Shown piece by piece: positions 1-10,070 of a stretch of DNA of 64,000 nt. The DNA is from Ferruginibacter sp. (GTDB taxonomy: Bacteria; Bacteroidota; Bacteroidia; Chitinophagales; Chitinophagaceae), in the NCBI GenBank assembly GCA_019638525.1, contig JAHBTO010000001.1, positions 1 to 64,000 of the forward strand, in the 5' to 3' direction. The position numbers were made by a program, and so were the translations under genes. The notes beneath the pieces were generated by a model, which saw nothing but the letters and a program-made list of their open reading frames with translations, was not told where the DNA came from and did not search any database. Position 1 is the stretch's first letter, and each line of letters starts with the position of its first letter.

Positions 1-234
1 AGCAATATCCAACCCAATAATTTTAAATCCTGCCTGCGGAATTTTTTCCATTTCCATTTTTCCTTTTGCGCCAATAAAAAGAATTTCTGTTTGCGGCTGC
101 TGTTTTAAAATGGCATTTGCAATAGCAATGGCCGGAAAAATATGTCCGCCTGTACCTCCACCGGCAATGATGATCCGTTTTTTTACTTTATTGCTACCAA
201 CTGTTGCAGCATCCGCCTGTATTGCCTCATTCAT
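1..234 (-). CDS. murG: MurG, lipid II-forming N-acetylglucosaminyltransferase (partial, N-terminus)
   Basis: Only the first 78 codons are present; the gene runs off the left edge. MurG transfers GlcNAc from UDP-GlcNAc to lipid I on the inner face of the cytoplasmic membrane, giving lipid II. The glycine-rich signature [15 protein letters not shown] at residues 21-35 is the N-terminal MurG loop that contacts the lipid-linked acceptor. ATG at 234 is chosen; a stretch of about 20 polar residues precedes the first strand, so a later start is possible. It follows ftsW by 18 nt, as is usual in the dcw cluster. The family call is secure; nothing can be said about the C-terminal donor domain. Confidence 0.95.
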   Translation of the reverse strand, partial: MNEAIQADAATVGSNKVKKRIIIAGGGTGGHIFPAIAIANAILKQQPQTEILFIGAKGKMEMEKIPQAGFKIIGLDIA

Positions 235-252
235 TTTTTTATCAATTCAAAT

Positions 253-1557
253 TCAATCTTTATTTTTTTCATTGGCCTCCGCTACTTCTTTTGATTCTGC
301 TGCGGTTGCAGGTGATGCTGCTGCACCTTCCAACTGTTCTACATTTCGTGCCACACTTAAAATAATACCTATTGAAAGGCATGTGAAAAAGAAACTACTG
401 CCACCCATGCTTATCAATGGCAACGTAACACCGGTGTTGGGAAATAAACTTACATTAACACCCATATTAGCAATTGCCTGTATCACCAACATGAAACTTA
501 ATGCAAGGGCAAGAAAAGCACCAAAGGCATAAGGGCATTTCCTAAATAACCGTATGCACCTGTACAGGAAAAGTAAATAGATGAATACGATGAACACACC
601 GCCAAACAATCCATATTCTTCCAGTATGATGGCATAAATAAAATCGCTGTACGAGTGTGGCAAAAAGTTTCGGGCCTGGCTATTGCCGGGGCCAAGGCCC
701 AGCCAGCTTCCTTTGGCAATGGCAATTTTTGCCTGGTTAATCTGGTACAGTTTTTCATTGGCATCTTCTTTTTTGCTGTACATGAATGTTTGTATGCGGC
801 CTATCCATGTTGGGATGCGGCCTATCGAAAAAACTGCAGGTATGTCTTTTGCCTTGTGTTGTGTTTTATCATAAGTGCTAACAGCAACAGAAAACAAAAT
901 CAACACAGGTATCATCACTACACCAATGGTTAATAAAATATGCTTGGTGCTTACCCTGCCGATGAACATGATAAGTATGCTGGTACCGCCAATCAATAAA
1001 GCAGTTGAAAGATTGGCCGGGGCAACCAGAATACAAACGATTGCAACCGGGATAATGACGGGCAGGAAACCTTTCTTAAAATCTTTTATCACTGCCTGTT
1101 TTTTACTTAGCTGCTTACCCAGGTAAATGAACAATGCAAGTTTGGCGAGGTCGGATGTTTGGAAAGTCATATTGATGACCGGTAATTTTATCCACCTTGA
1201 ACCCTGGTTTAATGTTTCTCCAAAAAACAATGTATATATCAACAGGATAATTGATAAGATGAATAATCCCGAAGACATCCTTGAATAAAATGTATAATTA
1301 AACCGGTGTGCAAAATAAATGATTAACACACCCAGGATGATAAATCCAAATTGTTTAAACAGGTAACTCTCGTTGCTACGGCTATATTTATATGCCAGCG
1401 ATCCGGTGCTGCTGTACACAACAAGCAGGCTCACCAGTGTAAGTATGATTACAATACCCCAAATAACCCGGTCGCCCCTGGTTTTGCTAACAAGGTTGCC
1501 ACCCATGTTACTGATATTGGGTGTAAAAAAAGATTTTATGTTTATTGGTTCCGGCAT
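253..1557 (-). CDS. ftsW: FtsW, SEDS-family septal peptidoglycan glycosyltransferase
   Basis: A 434-residue polytopic membrane protein of the SEDS (RodA/FtsW/SpoVE) family, which polymerises lipid II at the division site together with the class B PBP (FtsI) encoded upstream. The SEDS signature LPHSYSDFIYAIILEEYG sits in the second half, and hydrophobic segments run from about residue 33 to 405. A soluble tail of about 30 Ala/Glu-rich residues follows. The N-terminal 30 residues before the first membrane segment are polar and cytoplasmic. Position between murD and murG supports FtsW rather than RodA. The 131-nt gap to murD is AT-rich with no visible gene. Confidence 0.95.
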   Translation of the reverse strand: MPEPINIKSFFTPNISNMGGNLVSKTRGDRVIWGIVIILTLVSLLVVYSSTGSLAYKYSRSNESYLFKQFGFIILGVLIIYFAHRFNYTFYSRMSSGLFILSIILLIYTLFFGETLNQGSRWIKLPVINMTFQTSDLAKLALFIYLGKQLSKKQAVIKDFKKGFLPVIIPVAIVCILVAPANLSTALLIGGTSILIMFIGRVSTKHILLTIGVVMIPVLILFSVAVSTYDKTQHKAKDIPAVFSIGRIPTWIGRIQTFMYSKKEDANEKLYQINQAKIAIAKGSWLGLGPGNSQARNFLPHSYSDFIYAIILEEYGLFGGVFIVFIYLLFLYRCIRLFRKCPYAFGAFLALALSFMLVIQAIANMGVNVSLFPNTGVTLPLISMGGSSFFFTCLSIGIILSVARNVEQLEGAAASPATAAESKEVAEANEKNKD

Positions 1558-1688
1558 TTATTTAACCTTTGCTTATTTTAAAAAAACTGAACCTGCTTTT
1601 AATTTTTTATATTTTTATTTCGATACTTCGTACTTCCATTGTTTCCTGTTGCATCTTTAAAGCCACCTGAGCAAAACGATACACCCAA

Positions 1689-3029
1689 TTACAGTTCCTT
1701 CACTGCCTGTTTAAACTGGTTCCCCCTGTCTTCATAATTTTTAAACAGGTCGAAACTTGCGCAGGCGGGGCTTAGCAAAACCACATCGCCTTTATTGGCA
1801 AAATGAAAAGCCGATTGCACTGCATCTTTTGCATTATCGGTATTCACCATCAATGGAACAATATCTCCAAATGCTTCATGAATTTTACGATGCTCAATCC
1901 CCATGCAAACAATGGCTTTAACTTTTTCCTTCACCAAATCCCTTAACAAGGAATAGTCGTTGCCTTTATCAACACCACCTAAAATAAGTATCACGGGTTT
2001 TTCCATGCTTTCCAGTGCAAACCATGTGCTGTTGATATTGGTAGCTTTGCTATCGTTGATAAATTCCACGTTCTTGATTGTAGCTACAGTTTCCATGCGG
2101 TGTTCCAGGCTTTCAAAAGTTTGCAGCGCCTCCCTTATTTTTTCTTTTCGGATATCAACTGCCGATGCAGCCAAACCTGCAGCCATACTGTTGTATTGGT
2201 TGTGTTTACCTTTTATGGCAAAATCTTCAATACTCATCTGCATCTCTTCGCTTTTCCATTTCAGGTGCATTTTTGCGTTTTGCAAGTAAGCGCCTTGCGG
2301 TAGTTCTTTACTCATAGTTATGGGTGCTAGTGTTGATTTAATGGGATAGTTGCTTATTGATTTTACAGTTACTTCATCATCCATGTTATATATAAACACA
2401 TCCTGCTGTTGCTGATTCATTACAATACGGAACTTGCTGCTGATATAATTTTCAAACCTGTAATCGTACCTGTCAAGGTGGTCTTCGGTGATGTTGGTAA
2501 GCACTGCTACATCGGGCCTGAAAGTTTTGATATCATCCAGTTGAAAAGAGCTTATCTCGGCCACATATAATTGCTTTGGCTTTACCGCCACCTGCTTTGC
2601 AAAAGAGAAACCGATATTACCCACCATAGCACAATCAACACCTGCGGTTTTACAAATATGATAAGTGAGCGCCGTGGTGGTGGTTTTACCATTGCTGCCG
2701 GTAATAGCAATTATTTTACTATTGCCTTTGTAGCGATAAGCAAATTCAATTTCACTAATGATGTTAACACCTTTAGCCCTCAATTTTTTTACCAGTTCGT
2801 TCTTTTCGGGTATGCCAGGGCTCTTCATCACTTCATCTGCATTGAAAATCTTTTGAGTGCTGTGCATGTTTTCTTCAAATTCAATCCCGTTTAGTTGCAT
2901 TTCCATCCGGTAATTTTCCATAATGGGCCCGCCATCGCTTACAAACACCTCATAGCCCTGTTGCTTTGCCAGCAATGCGGCGCCTACACCGCTTTCGCCT
3001 GCACCCAGTATGACGAGCCTTTTTTTCAT
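1689..3029 (-). CDS. murD: MurD, UDP-N-acetylmuramoylalanine--D-glutamate ligase
   Basis: Cytoplasmic ATP-dependent ligase that adds D-Glu to UDP-MurNAc-L-Ala. A Rossmann-type N-terminus (VILGAGESGVG) is followed by the Mur-ligase P-loop ITGSNGKTTTT near residue 110, and the central and C-terminal Mur ligase domains fill a normal length of 446 residues. The reading frame could open one codon earlier at a TTG (3032), but ATG at 3029 is the natural start. It lies between mraY and ftsW in the dcw cluster. The 157 nt between it and mraY hold nothing recognisable, so an internal promoter there is possible but not visible. Confidence 0.96.
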   Translation of the reverse strand: MKKRLVILGAGESGVGAALLAKQQGYEVFVSDGGPIMENYRMEMQLNGIEFEENMHSTQKIFNADEVMKSPGIPEKNELVKKLRAKGVNIISEIEFAYRYKGNSKIIAITGSNGKTTTTALTYHICKTAGVDCAMVGNIGFSFAKQVAVKPKQLYVAEISSFQLDDIKTFRPDVAVLTNITEDHLDRYDYRFENYISSKFRIVMNQQQQDVFIYNMDDEVTVKSISNYPIKSTLAPITMSKELPQGAYLQNAKMHLKWKSEEMQMSIEDFAIKGKHNQYNSMAAGLAASAVDIRKEKIREALQTFESLEHRMETVATIKNVEFINDSKATNINSTWFALESMEKPVILILGGVDKGNDYSLLRDLVKEKVKAIVCMGIEHRKIHEAFGDIVPLMVNTDNAKDAVQSAFHFANKGDVVLLSPACASFDLFKNYEDRGNQFKQAVKEL

Positions 3030-3186
3030 CAATTAATATTCACTTGTTTTTTAAAAACAAAAAAAATGGTTTTTCAATAGCATAGCATTTAAAAAGTAGC
3101 CTTCAGTATGAATACTGATTTTACAAAGGATCAGGATTTTTTAAAACCTTAGCGGTAAAAAACGCCATGTGGTTTTCCAACGCCGA

Positions 3187-4491
3187 TTATCTTAGCTTAA
3201 GCGTTACAATTGCCAAAACCACGCTTAATATGGTAATGATCCAAAACCGCACCGCTATCTTGCTTTCATGATATCCAAGTTTTTGATAGTGGTGGTGCAG
3301 GGGACTCATTAAAAAAACACGCCTGCCCTCGCCATATTTTCGTTTGGTGTATTTAAAATATCCCACCTGTATCATCACACTTAAATTTTCAACCAAAAAC
3401 ACAAAACAAAAAATGGGTATCAATAATTCTTTACGTACAATGATGGCCAATGCTGCAATGATGCCGCCCAATGCAAGGCTGCCCGTATCGCCCATGAAAA
3501 CCTGCGCCGGGTAAGCATTATACCACAGAAACCCTATACAGGCGCCAACAAATGCCGCAATAAAAATTGATAGTTCGCCCAGGTTGGGTATGTACATGAT
3601 ATTGAGGTATTCGGCAAATTTTATATTACCGCTTACATAAGCAAATATGCCCAGGCAAATACCAATGATGGCGCTAACGCCTGTTGCCAAACCATCCAAC
3701 CCGTCGGTTATATTGGCGCCATTGCTCACCGCAGTAACTATTACAATCACTATGATAATGTACAGTATGTATGCATAATCCTGCCAGGCAGCAGGCAAAA
3801 GCTTTGCATAGTTAAACTCGTGGTTTTTTACAAATGGAATGGTTGTTATCATTGTTCTTCTTGCATCTGTAAACACTTTCGGTTTTCCATCATACATCAC
3901 CGTATCATATTTTACAGCAAGGCCATCGTTACTTACCTTGGTTATTGAAGCATCCGTTTTTACCACTTCCCTTTTCACCACCACGCTTGGTGTAAAATAT
4001 AATGTGGCGCCAACAATAATACCCAGCATCACCTGTCCAAATATTTTAAACCTGCCTGCCAAGCCATCGCTATCACTTTTTTTATAAGCAACCCCTTTTG
4101 CCTGTGCAATTTTTTTAGCTCTTATCTTAAGATAGTCGTCAATAAAACCGATTGTGCCCAACCAAACGGTACATAACAACATCAGGCGTATATACACTTT
4201 ATCGAGGTTGGCTAATAAAATTGTAGGTATAAGGATTGCCAGCAGGATGATAATGCCACCCATGGTTGGTGTTCCTTTCTTTTCTTTTTCGCCAGCCAAT
4301 CCTAAATCACGTACCGATTCTCCCAATTGCCTTTTCTGCAAGTACTTAATCAGTTTCTTGCCATACACAGTTGTTATTACCAGGCTTAATAGCATGGCAA
4401 GCATCACCCTGAAAGTGATGAATTGAAAAAGATTGATTCCCGGAAAACGAAAACCCTCTTTTAAAAGCCAGTCGAAAAAGTGGTATAACAT
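3187..4491 (-). CDS. mraY: MraY, phospho-N-acetylmuramoyl-pentapeptide transferase
   Basis: Integral membrane enzyme that transfers phospho-MurNAc-pentapeptide from UDP to undecaprenyl phosphate, forming lipid I. Visible MraY motifs are [11 protein letters not shown], the Asp pair in [18 protein letters not shown] and the C-terminal HHHYQKLG histidine motif. At 434 residues it is longer than the roughly 360 of E. coli MraY; the excess is a polar, charged loop at about residues 170-240 between membrane segments. Such a long form is usual in Bacteroidota as far as I know. It follows murE directly, with no murF between them. Confidence 0.96.
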   Translation of the reverse strand: MLYHFFDWLLKEGFRFPGINLFQFITFRVMLAMLLSLVITTVYGKKLIKYLQKRQLGESVRDLGLAGEKEKKGTPTMGGIIILLAILIPTILLANLDKVYIRLMLLCTVWLGTIGFIDDYLKIRAKKIAQAKGVAYKKSDSDGLAGRFKIFGQVMLGIIVGATLYFTPSVVVKREVVKTDASITKVSNDGLAVKYDTVMYDGKPKVFTDARRTMITTIPFVKNHEFNYAKLLPAAWQDYAYILYIIIVIVIVTAVSNGANITDGLDGLATGVSAIIGICLGIFAYVSGNIKFAEYLNIMYIPNLGELSIFIAAFVGACIGFLWYNAYPAQVFMGDTGSLALGGIIAALAIIVRKELLIPIFCFVFLVENLSVMIQVGYFKYTKRKYGEGRRVFLMSPLHHHYQKLGYHESKIAVRFWIITILSVVLAIVTLKLR

Positions 4492-4533
4492 ATTATTAAG
4501 TTGACCTGGTGTTTATCAATTGCAACCGTAACT

Positions 4534-5997
4534 TCATTTATCCAGCAATTCAAATAATTCATTTAAAATCTTTTTATCATCAAAATCGTACTTCACGGTT
4601 TTTATCTCCTGGTATTTCTCGTGCCCCTTGCCGGCTATTAAAACAATGTCTTCTTTATTAGCCAGGCTCACCGCCGTTTTAATAGCTTCTTTCCTATCGG
4701 CTATGGAGATAACTTTTTTTTTTGTTACAGCATTCACACCTGCCTGCATATCTTTCAATATCTCCAGGGGATCTTCGCTTCTTGGATTATCGGATGTGAG
4801 TATCACTTTATTACTATACTCACAAGCTACTTGCGCCATCACGGGCCTTTTTGTTTTGTCCCTGTCGCCGCCACAACCCACCACAGTAATAATTTGCTGG
4901 TTTCCCTGCCTTAAATTTTTAATTGTTGCCAGTACATTCAGTAATGCATCGGGGGTGTGTGCATAATCTACAATGCCTGTAATTTTTTCTTTTTTGCTGA
5001 TGGTATAATCAAACCTTCCTTCGGCGCCATCAAGGCTGCTTAACACTTGCAGTGCTTTGTCTTTATCCTGCCCCAAACAAACTGCTGCGGCATATACGGC
5101 AAGCAGGTTATATGCATTAAACTCTCCTATCAACCTAAAATAAACTTCCTTATCATTCACCATCATATGTAACCCCTCCAGGCTGTTGCCTAATATTTTC
5201 CCTTTAAAATCGGCCATTGTTTTAAGGCTGTAGAAATATTTTTTTGCTGCCGTATTTTGCAACATCACAGCGCCCCGCTTATCATCTGCATTACTGATAG
5301 CAAAAGCTGTTGAAGGCAGTTTATCGAACCATGATTTTTTAACCCTGATGTATTCATCAAATGTTTTATGGTAATCAAGATGATCGTGGGTGATATTGCT
5401 GAACAAAGCACCGGTAAACTGCAGGCCTGTAATGCGGCTTTGGTGAATGGCGTGGCTGCTGCATTCCATAAACACATAATCGCACCCTTCATCGGCCATC
5501 TGCTTTAGCAGTTCATTCACACTAACGGCATCGGGTGTAGTATGTGTAGCTGCAAGTGTTTTTTGGCCAACCTGGTTTTGCACGGTACTTACCAGGCCAC
5601 ATTTATAACCAAGCGCTGTAAACAATTTCCATAGCAACGTGGCAATGGTTGTTTTGCCATTGGTACCGGTAACACCCACCAGTTTTAATTTTAAAGAAGG
5701 TTCGCCATAAAAATTATGGCTCATGATGCCTGCTGCTTCTGCAGCATTTTCTACCTGCACATAAATGATATGGGTTTGCAATATTGCAGGCATATCTTCA
5801 CAAACAATTGCTGCTGCCCCGTTTTTTATCGCCATTTCAATAAAGGCATTGCCATCGGTTTTTGTTCCTTTTATGGCAATAAAACATGCACCTCTACTCA
5901 CTTTGCGTGAATCAATTTGCAGGTATGGTATTTCAATACCTGTATTGCCCGTTATAGAGCGAATAGAAACTTTATATAGTATATCCTGTAATGTCAA
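4534..5997 (-). CDS. murE: MurE, UDP-MurNAc-tripeptide synthetase, probably meso-diaminopimelate-adding
   Basis: Cytoplasmic ligase adding the third residue of the peptidoglycan stem peptide. The Mur P-loop GVTGTNGKTT lies at residues 108-117. The motif SDNPRSEDP near residue 402 contains DNPR, which in this family marks meso-diaminopimelate as substrate rather than lysine, so the wall is inferred to be the mDAP type. The start is a TTG at 5997 that overlaps the ftsI stop codon by four bases (TTGA), pointing to translational coupling; the next in-frame ATG is about 55 codons in and would remove part of the N-terminal domain. Length 487 residues is normal. Confidence 0.95.
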   Translation of the reverse strand: MTLQDILYKVSIRSITGNTGIEIPYLQIDSRKVSRGACFIAIKGTKTDGNAFIEMAIKNGAAAIVCEDMPAILQTHIIYVQVENAAEAAGIMSHNFYGEPSLKLKLVGVTGTNGKTTIATLLWKLFTALGYKCGLVSTVQNQVGQKTLAATHTTPDAVSVNELLKQMADEGCDYVFMECSSHAIHQSRITGLQFTGALFSNITHDHLDYHKTFDEYIRVKKSWFDKLPSTAFAISNADDKRGAVMLQNTAAKKYFYSLKTMADFKGKILGNSLEGLHMMVNDKEVYFRLIGEFNAYNLLAVYAAAVCLGQDKDKALQVLSSLDGAEGRFDYTISKKEKITGIVDYAHTPDALLNVLATIKNLRQGNQQIITVVGCGGDRDKTKRPVMAQVACEYSNKVILTSDNPRSEDPLEILKDMQAGVNAVTKKKVISIADRKEAIKTAVSLANKEDIVLIAGKGHEKYQEIKTVKYDFDDKKILNELFELLDK

Positions 5998-8117
5998 TTC
6001 AGAAATAAAGAAATTTTTTGGTTTTTATTAAATATTGTTCCCGCTGCTAAAGATTGATTGGCAACCCTGCCCCTACCTACAGCCACTACCTGCAACCCCA
6101 TATTTTCTAACAGGTATACCGCATCCTTCAAGCCCATTCCGATAACATTGGGGGTTACAGAGCCGGGTGATGAAACAGAAAGATGTGGTGTGTTTAAAAT
6201 ACCTGTATTATTTTTCAATTGTACGGAACGCCAGTTGCCAGATTTGCTTATATCTGAATAAGAAATTTTAAGGGTGGTAAAAATAGAAGCTATGTCGTTC
6301 TTAATTCCAAAATAATCATACTCGCTGCTATCGGCAGTAACAGGAATATTAAATGTTTTATGCCCAGCCAGTGTACCATAAATACGATCGGCAATTTCTT
6401 TAAATACAGCTCCCGAAACATCGGCGCCATAAACTTTTTTTGACTCCCGGCTGTTTTGAATTACTACAGCAATGCTATATTTAGGCTGATTAGCGGGGAA
6501 ATACCCGATAAATGAAGCCTGGTAAATTTTGTTTCCTTTGTTATAGCCCCGGTTATCCAATGCCGTTACAGCAGTGCCTGTTTTACCTGCAATAAGATAA
6601 TCAGGATCTTTAATTTTACGAGCAGTTCCATGATCACCCTGTACAACTGCCAACAAACATTCTTTAACCTGGGCCAGGGTTTCGTCGCTGCAAATTTTTT
6701 CTACCAGCACTTGCGGTTTTATTGAATCAAGTTGCACACCGTATTGCCTGATGGAGCTAACGAGATAAGGCTTCATCATCTTCCCGTTATTGGCCACAGC
6801 ATTATAAAGCATCAGCATATTTAATGGTGTTACTAACTCTTCGTAACCATGCGCCATAAAAGGAATCGTTGTCTTACTCCAACTACGGTTAGTTGGCTTT
6901 TTAATAGTGGGTTTACCGGAAGATGCGGTAATATCAACTCCTGTTAAAGTATCTAACCTGAATGTGTGCAGGTGTTTGATAAATTTTGACGGCTGAGAAC
7001 CATAATATTGATCGGCCAATTTTGCAAAAGCCACATTACTGCTTCGTTCAAATGCATCTTTAACAGTTATTTGATGTGTGCCTAAGTGTGAATCTTTAAT
7101 GCGTAATCCATAGAAACTTTTTACGCCTCCTTCACAATCAACAATTGAGTTGTTGGTAACATATTTATCTTCCAGTAAACTTATAAGTGTTGCCAGTTTA
7201 AAAATTGAGCCGGGTTCTGTTGCCCTACCAATACCATAATTAAGATCTTCGGCATAGGAGCCATCCGGTTGTTTACCAAGATTGGCAATCGCTTTTATTT
7301 TACCCGTAGCAGTTTCCATAACAATGGCTGTGCCATGAGGTGAATTGTTATCAACCAGCATACGCATTAAAGCATTTTCAGCTACATCTTGTATATAAGT
7401 ATCCAATGTTGATACAATATCTTTTCCGTTTTCAGGATCTACATCCCCACCATCAACAGGCATATATGCGCCTGCCATATACCGTACCAATTGCTGGCCT
7501 GTTTTACCTTTTAGCAAACTATCGTAGCTCTGCTCGAGCCCCACATTACTTGCATTGGGCCTTGCCAATCCAATGGTACGGTTAGCAAGCAACACATAAG
7601 GATTTATACGTTTATCTTTTGTATCTATGATAAAGCCACTTTTATTTTTACCCAGCCTTACCAAAGGAAAATCTCTTAATGCTTTGTATTCAGAAAATGA
7701 AATCTTTTTCTTTAATGGGTAATACCTGGCCTTGCTTTTATAAGCCAGTTGCAATTCTTTATGATAAGCTTGTGCTGATTTATCTTTAAACAGGTTAGCA
7801 AGACAAATACTTAAAGAATCAACATTATCTTTAAAACGTTTACCGTTTTTTTCACGCAAACCATCGGCTGCAAAATCTACATAGATATTAAATACCGGAA
7901 CAGAAGTACTTAATATATTTCCATCTTCGCTATAAATAGTGCCACGCTCTGCATCAACAGGTAAATATTTCAGGTGCATGCTGCTATCCATATCTTTCCA
8001 AAAATTCCCTTGTACTCTTTGGATATAGAAAGCCTTACCTACAACACATAATCCAAGAATTATCATTCCCAGGAAACTGAGGTAAACACGCCAGAGTATA
8101 TCTTTTTTAATTTCCAT
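5994..8117 (-). CDS. ftsI: FtsI-type class B penicillin-binding protein with a C-terminal PASTA domain
   Basis: Septal transpeptidase of 707 residues that cross-links new peptidoglycan in the periplasm, partner of FtsW. One membrane anchor lies at about residues 11-31, then a dimerisation domain, then the transpeptidase with the three active-site motifs: SIFK (Ser304, Lys307), SSN (359-361) and KTG (512-514). About the last 65 residues (TPNVIGMGLKDAVYLLENMG and onward) form a single PASTA domain, absent from E. coli FtsI but frequent in this phylum. It overlaps murE by 4 nt. Whether PASTA here binds muropeptides or serves septal localisation cannot be read from sequence. Confidence 0.95.
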   Translation of the reverse strand: MEIKKDILWRVYLSFLGMIILGLCVVGKAFYIQRVQGNFWKDMDSSMHLKYLPVDAERGTIYSEDGNILSTSVPVFNIYVDFAADGLREKNGKRFKDNVDSLSICLANLFKDKSAQAYHKELQLAYKSKARYYPLKKKISFSEYKALRDFPLVRLGKNKSGFIIDTKDKRINPYVLLANRTIGLARPNASNVGLEQSYDSLLKGKTGQQLVRYMAGAYMPVDGGDVDPENGKDIVSTLDTYIQDVAENALMRMLVDNNSPHGTAIVMETATGKIKAIANLGKQPDGSYAEDLNYGIGRATEPGSIFKLATLISLLEDKYVTNNSIVDCEGGVKSFYGLRIKDSHLGTHQITVKDAFERSSNVAFAKLADQYYGSQPSKFIKHLHTFRLDTLTGVDITASSGKPTIKKPTNRSWSKTTIPFMAHGYEELVTPLNMLMLYNAVANNGKMMKPYLVSSIRQYGVQLDSIKPQVLVEKICSDETLAQVKECLLAVVQGDHGTARKIKDPDYLIAGKTGTAVTALDNRGYNKGNKIYQASFIGYFPANQPKYSIAVVIQNSRESKKVYGADVSGAVFKEIADRIYGTLAGHKTFNIPVTADSSEYDYFGIKNDIASIFTTLKISYSDISKSGNWRSVQLKNNTGILNTPHLSVSSPGSVTPNVIGMGLKDAVYLLENMGLQVVAVGRGRVANQSLAAGTIFNKNQKISLFLN

Positions 8118-8221
8118 TTAAAACCCTGCTCTTTACATTTTATCCGCTATACCGGAGAAAATGAATTGGATTAATTTTCTTTTTTTAATTATGTAATTAC
8201 GAGCCTTCCAATACATATTTT

Positions 8222-8566
8222 TTACTTAACGGGAGTAGTTTCCAATACAATCGGTGGCTCTGTCAACTCTTTTAATCCTAATGGCTCAACCGCTTTAATT
8301 AGTTCACTAGCTTTACTCCTGAAAATAACATCACTCTTAATTGTTTTGTATTCGTATTCCAGTTCTTTAATATGCTTTTCTGTTGTGCTAATTTTTAAAT
8401 TCAACTTATCGGTGTAATGGCCGTTATATATATATAGCACAGCCAGTAGTGTTAAAAACAAAAAGAAAGGAATGTTTTTTACCACCCATTTATGGCTGAT
8501 ATACTTTTTCCAGTCGGATTTTGTTACCGCTGCCTGTGATGTTGTATTATCTTTATTTTCTGCCAT
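8222..8566 (-). CDS. ftsL: FtsL-like bitopic division protein
   Basis: A 114-residue protein with a polar N-terminus, one membrane segment (about residues 32-48, NIPFFLFLTLLAVLYIY) and a short periplasmic helix with heptad character (about 55-90) likely to form a coiled coil. FtsL links FtsI/FtsW to the rest of the divisome. FtsL sequences diverge widely, so the call rests on topology, length and position between rsmH and ftsI. The predicted coiled coil is short, and the last 20 residues are Pro/Glu-rich. The 104 nt between it and ftsI contain no further gene. Confidence 0.8.
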   Translation of the reverse strand: MAENKDNTTSQAAVTKSDWKKYISHKWVVKNIPFFLFLTLLAVLYIYNGHYTDKLNLKISTTEKHIKELEYEYKTIKSDVIFRSKASELIKAVEPLGLKELTEPPIVLETTPVK

Positions 8567-8604
8567 TTTACTTGATCAGATAATTTTATTTTCTTTTAAA
8601 ACAT

Positions 8605-9555
8605 TTACTCATCCAGCTTTTCTGCCACTCGTAATTTTGCGCTTCTGGACCTGGTGTTTTCATTTAACTCTTTTGTTGTAGCAATAATTGGTTTTTTTGT
8701 TACCAACTTTAATGGGTTTTTAAACCGATGGCCATATACGTCGTCAACCAGTGTATCTTCAAATGTTCCATACTTAAAAAAATTTTTAACCAGCCTGTCC
8801 TCCAACGAATGAAAAGTGATGATGGCAATCCTTCCTCCTCTATTTAATACATCTGCAGATTGTTCCAACAACTCTTTTAAAGCTCCTAATTCGTCGTTTA
8901 CCTGTATCCGTAACGCCTGGAATACCTGGGCAAAATATTTATTGGGATTTCCTTTTACCACAGCCTGCACTGAAGTTTTTAACTCATTGATGGTGCGTAT
9001 GGGATGTACTTCTCTTTGAACAATGATTGTTTTAGCCAATGTTTTAGCATTGGTTACTTCGCCAAATTGCTCAAACATTTTATGTAGTTGCACCTCAGAA
9101 AAAGTTTTAAGAATTTCTGCAGCCGTAATGGTTTGTCGTTGATCCATTCGCATATCAAGTGTTGCATCAAAGCGGGTAGAGAAGCCTCTTTCTGCCACAT
9201 CAAGTTGGTGACTTGATACCCCCAGGTCGGCAAGTATGCCATCAACTTTATTAAACTTATGCAAACGCAGGAAACGTTTCAGGTGCCTGAAATTATGCGG
9301 TACAAAAACCACTCTTTCATCACCTGGTAAATTTTTACGGGCATCTTCATCCTGGTCAAACACAATAAGCCGGCCGTTATTATCCAGTTGTTGTAAAATA
9401 GCCCGGCTATGTCCACCACCGCCAAAAGTGCAATCAACATAAACCCCATTGGATTTAATATTTAAAGCAGTAAGGCATTCATTTAACAGAACAGGTGTAT
9501 GATAATTTGTGGATTGAGGATTGAGAACTTGTATGTTTGATTTTTTGTTACTCAT
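8605..9555 (-). CDS. rsmH: RsmH (MraW), 16S rRNA C1402 N4-methyltransferase
   Basis: SAM-dependent methyltransferase acting on 16S rRNA cytosine 1402 in the decoding centre. Characteristic motifs are HTPVLLNECL at the N-terminus, VDCTFGGGGHSRAIL (SAM loop), LADLGVSSHQLD and ITFHSLEDRLVKNFF near the C-terminus. The 316-residue length is typical. About 18 residues precede the conserved HTPVL block, so a slightly later start is possible. Position as second gene of the dcw cluster, 23 nt after mraZ, is canonical. Confidence 0.96.
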   Translation of the reverse strand: MSNKKSNIQVLNPQSTNYHTPVLLNECLTALNIKSNGVYVDCTFGGGGHSRAILQQLDNNGRLIVFDQDEDARKNLPGDERVVFVPHNFRHLKRFLRLHKFNKVDGILADLGVSSHQLDVAERGFSTRFDATLDMRMDQRQTITAAEILKTFSEVQLHKMFEQFGEVTNAKTLAKTIIVQREVHPIRTINELKTSVQAVVKGNPNKYFAQVFQALRIQVNDELGALKELLEQSADVLNRGGRIAIITFHSLEDRLVKNFFKYGTFEDTLVDDVYGHRFKNPLKLVTKKPIIATTKELNENTRSRSAKLRVAEKLDE

Positions 9556-9578
9556 TCCAATTGCCTGGTTTCAATTTT

Positions 9579-10037
9579 CTAAATACCATCTTTCCTGTTC
9601 ATCACTTCATTTGCCAAATCGCTAAATGATTCCGGTGTAAAAGTTTCAAAGAACTGCATATACTTACTTTTGTCCCATATCTCAATTTTGTTAACTGCCG
9701 ATACCAAAACAATATCCTTATCAATACCTGCATGCTCGGTTAAATTTTTAGGAAGTAATAACCGGCCTGCAGAATCCAGCTCTAACTGTGTAGCACCGTT
9801 TAAAAAATACCGCCTGAATTCTCTTACTTTTGGATCAAAATCATTGAGTTTGCTTATTTCAGAAAAAATAGGGTCCCAACTTTGTTGGGGGTATAATGTG
9901 AGGCATTTTTCGAAACCCCTGTTGATGATAAAATGCGTAGCGCCTTCCTGGGGCAGTTGCTTTTTAAAGCCTGCCGGTAAAAGGAAGCGCCCTTTAGCAT
10001 CTACAGTGGCTTCATATTCACCAAGAAAACCAATCAT
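9579..10037 (-). CDS. mraZ: MraZ, transcriptional regulator of the dcw cluster
   Basis: A 152-residue protein with two AbrB-like SpoVT/MraZ repeats (about residues 5-55 and 80-125); recognisable segments are LGEYEATVDAKGRFLLPAGF and LELDSAGRLLLPKNL, the two copies of the D-x-K/A-GR-x-LLP motif. MraZ forms oligomeric rings and binds short direct repeats upstream of its own gene, controlling the division cluster. It is the first gene of the minus-strand cluster, and candidate repeat sites are visible at 10071-10095. No other gene is nearer to that promoter. Confidence 0.95.
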   Translation of the reverse strand: MIGFLGEYEATVDAKGRFLLPAGFKKQLPQEGATHFIINRGFEKCLTLYPQQSWDPIFSEISKLNDFDPKVREFRRYFLNGATQLELDSAGRLLLPKNLTEHAGIDKDIVLVSAVNKIEIWDKSKYMQFFETFTPESFSDLANEVMNRKDGI

Positions 10038-10070
10038 TTACAGGAGTTTAATTAAATATTTTACAGATAT

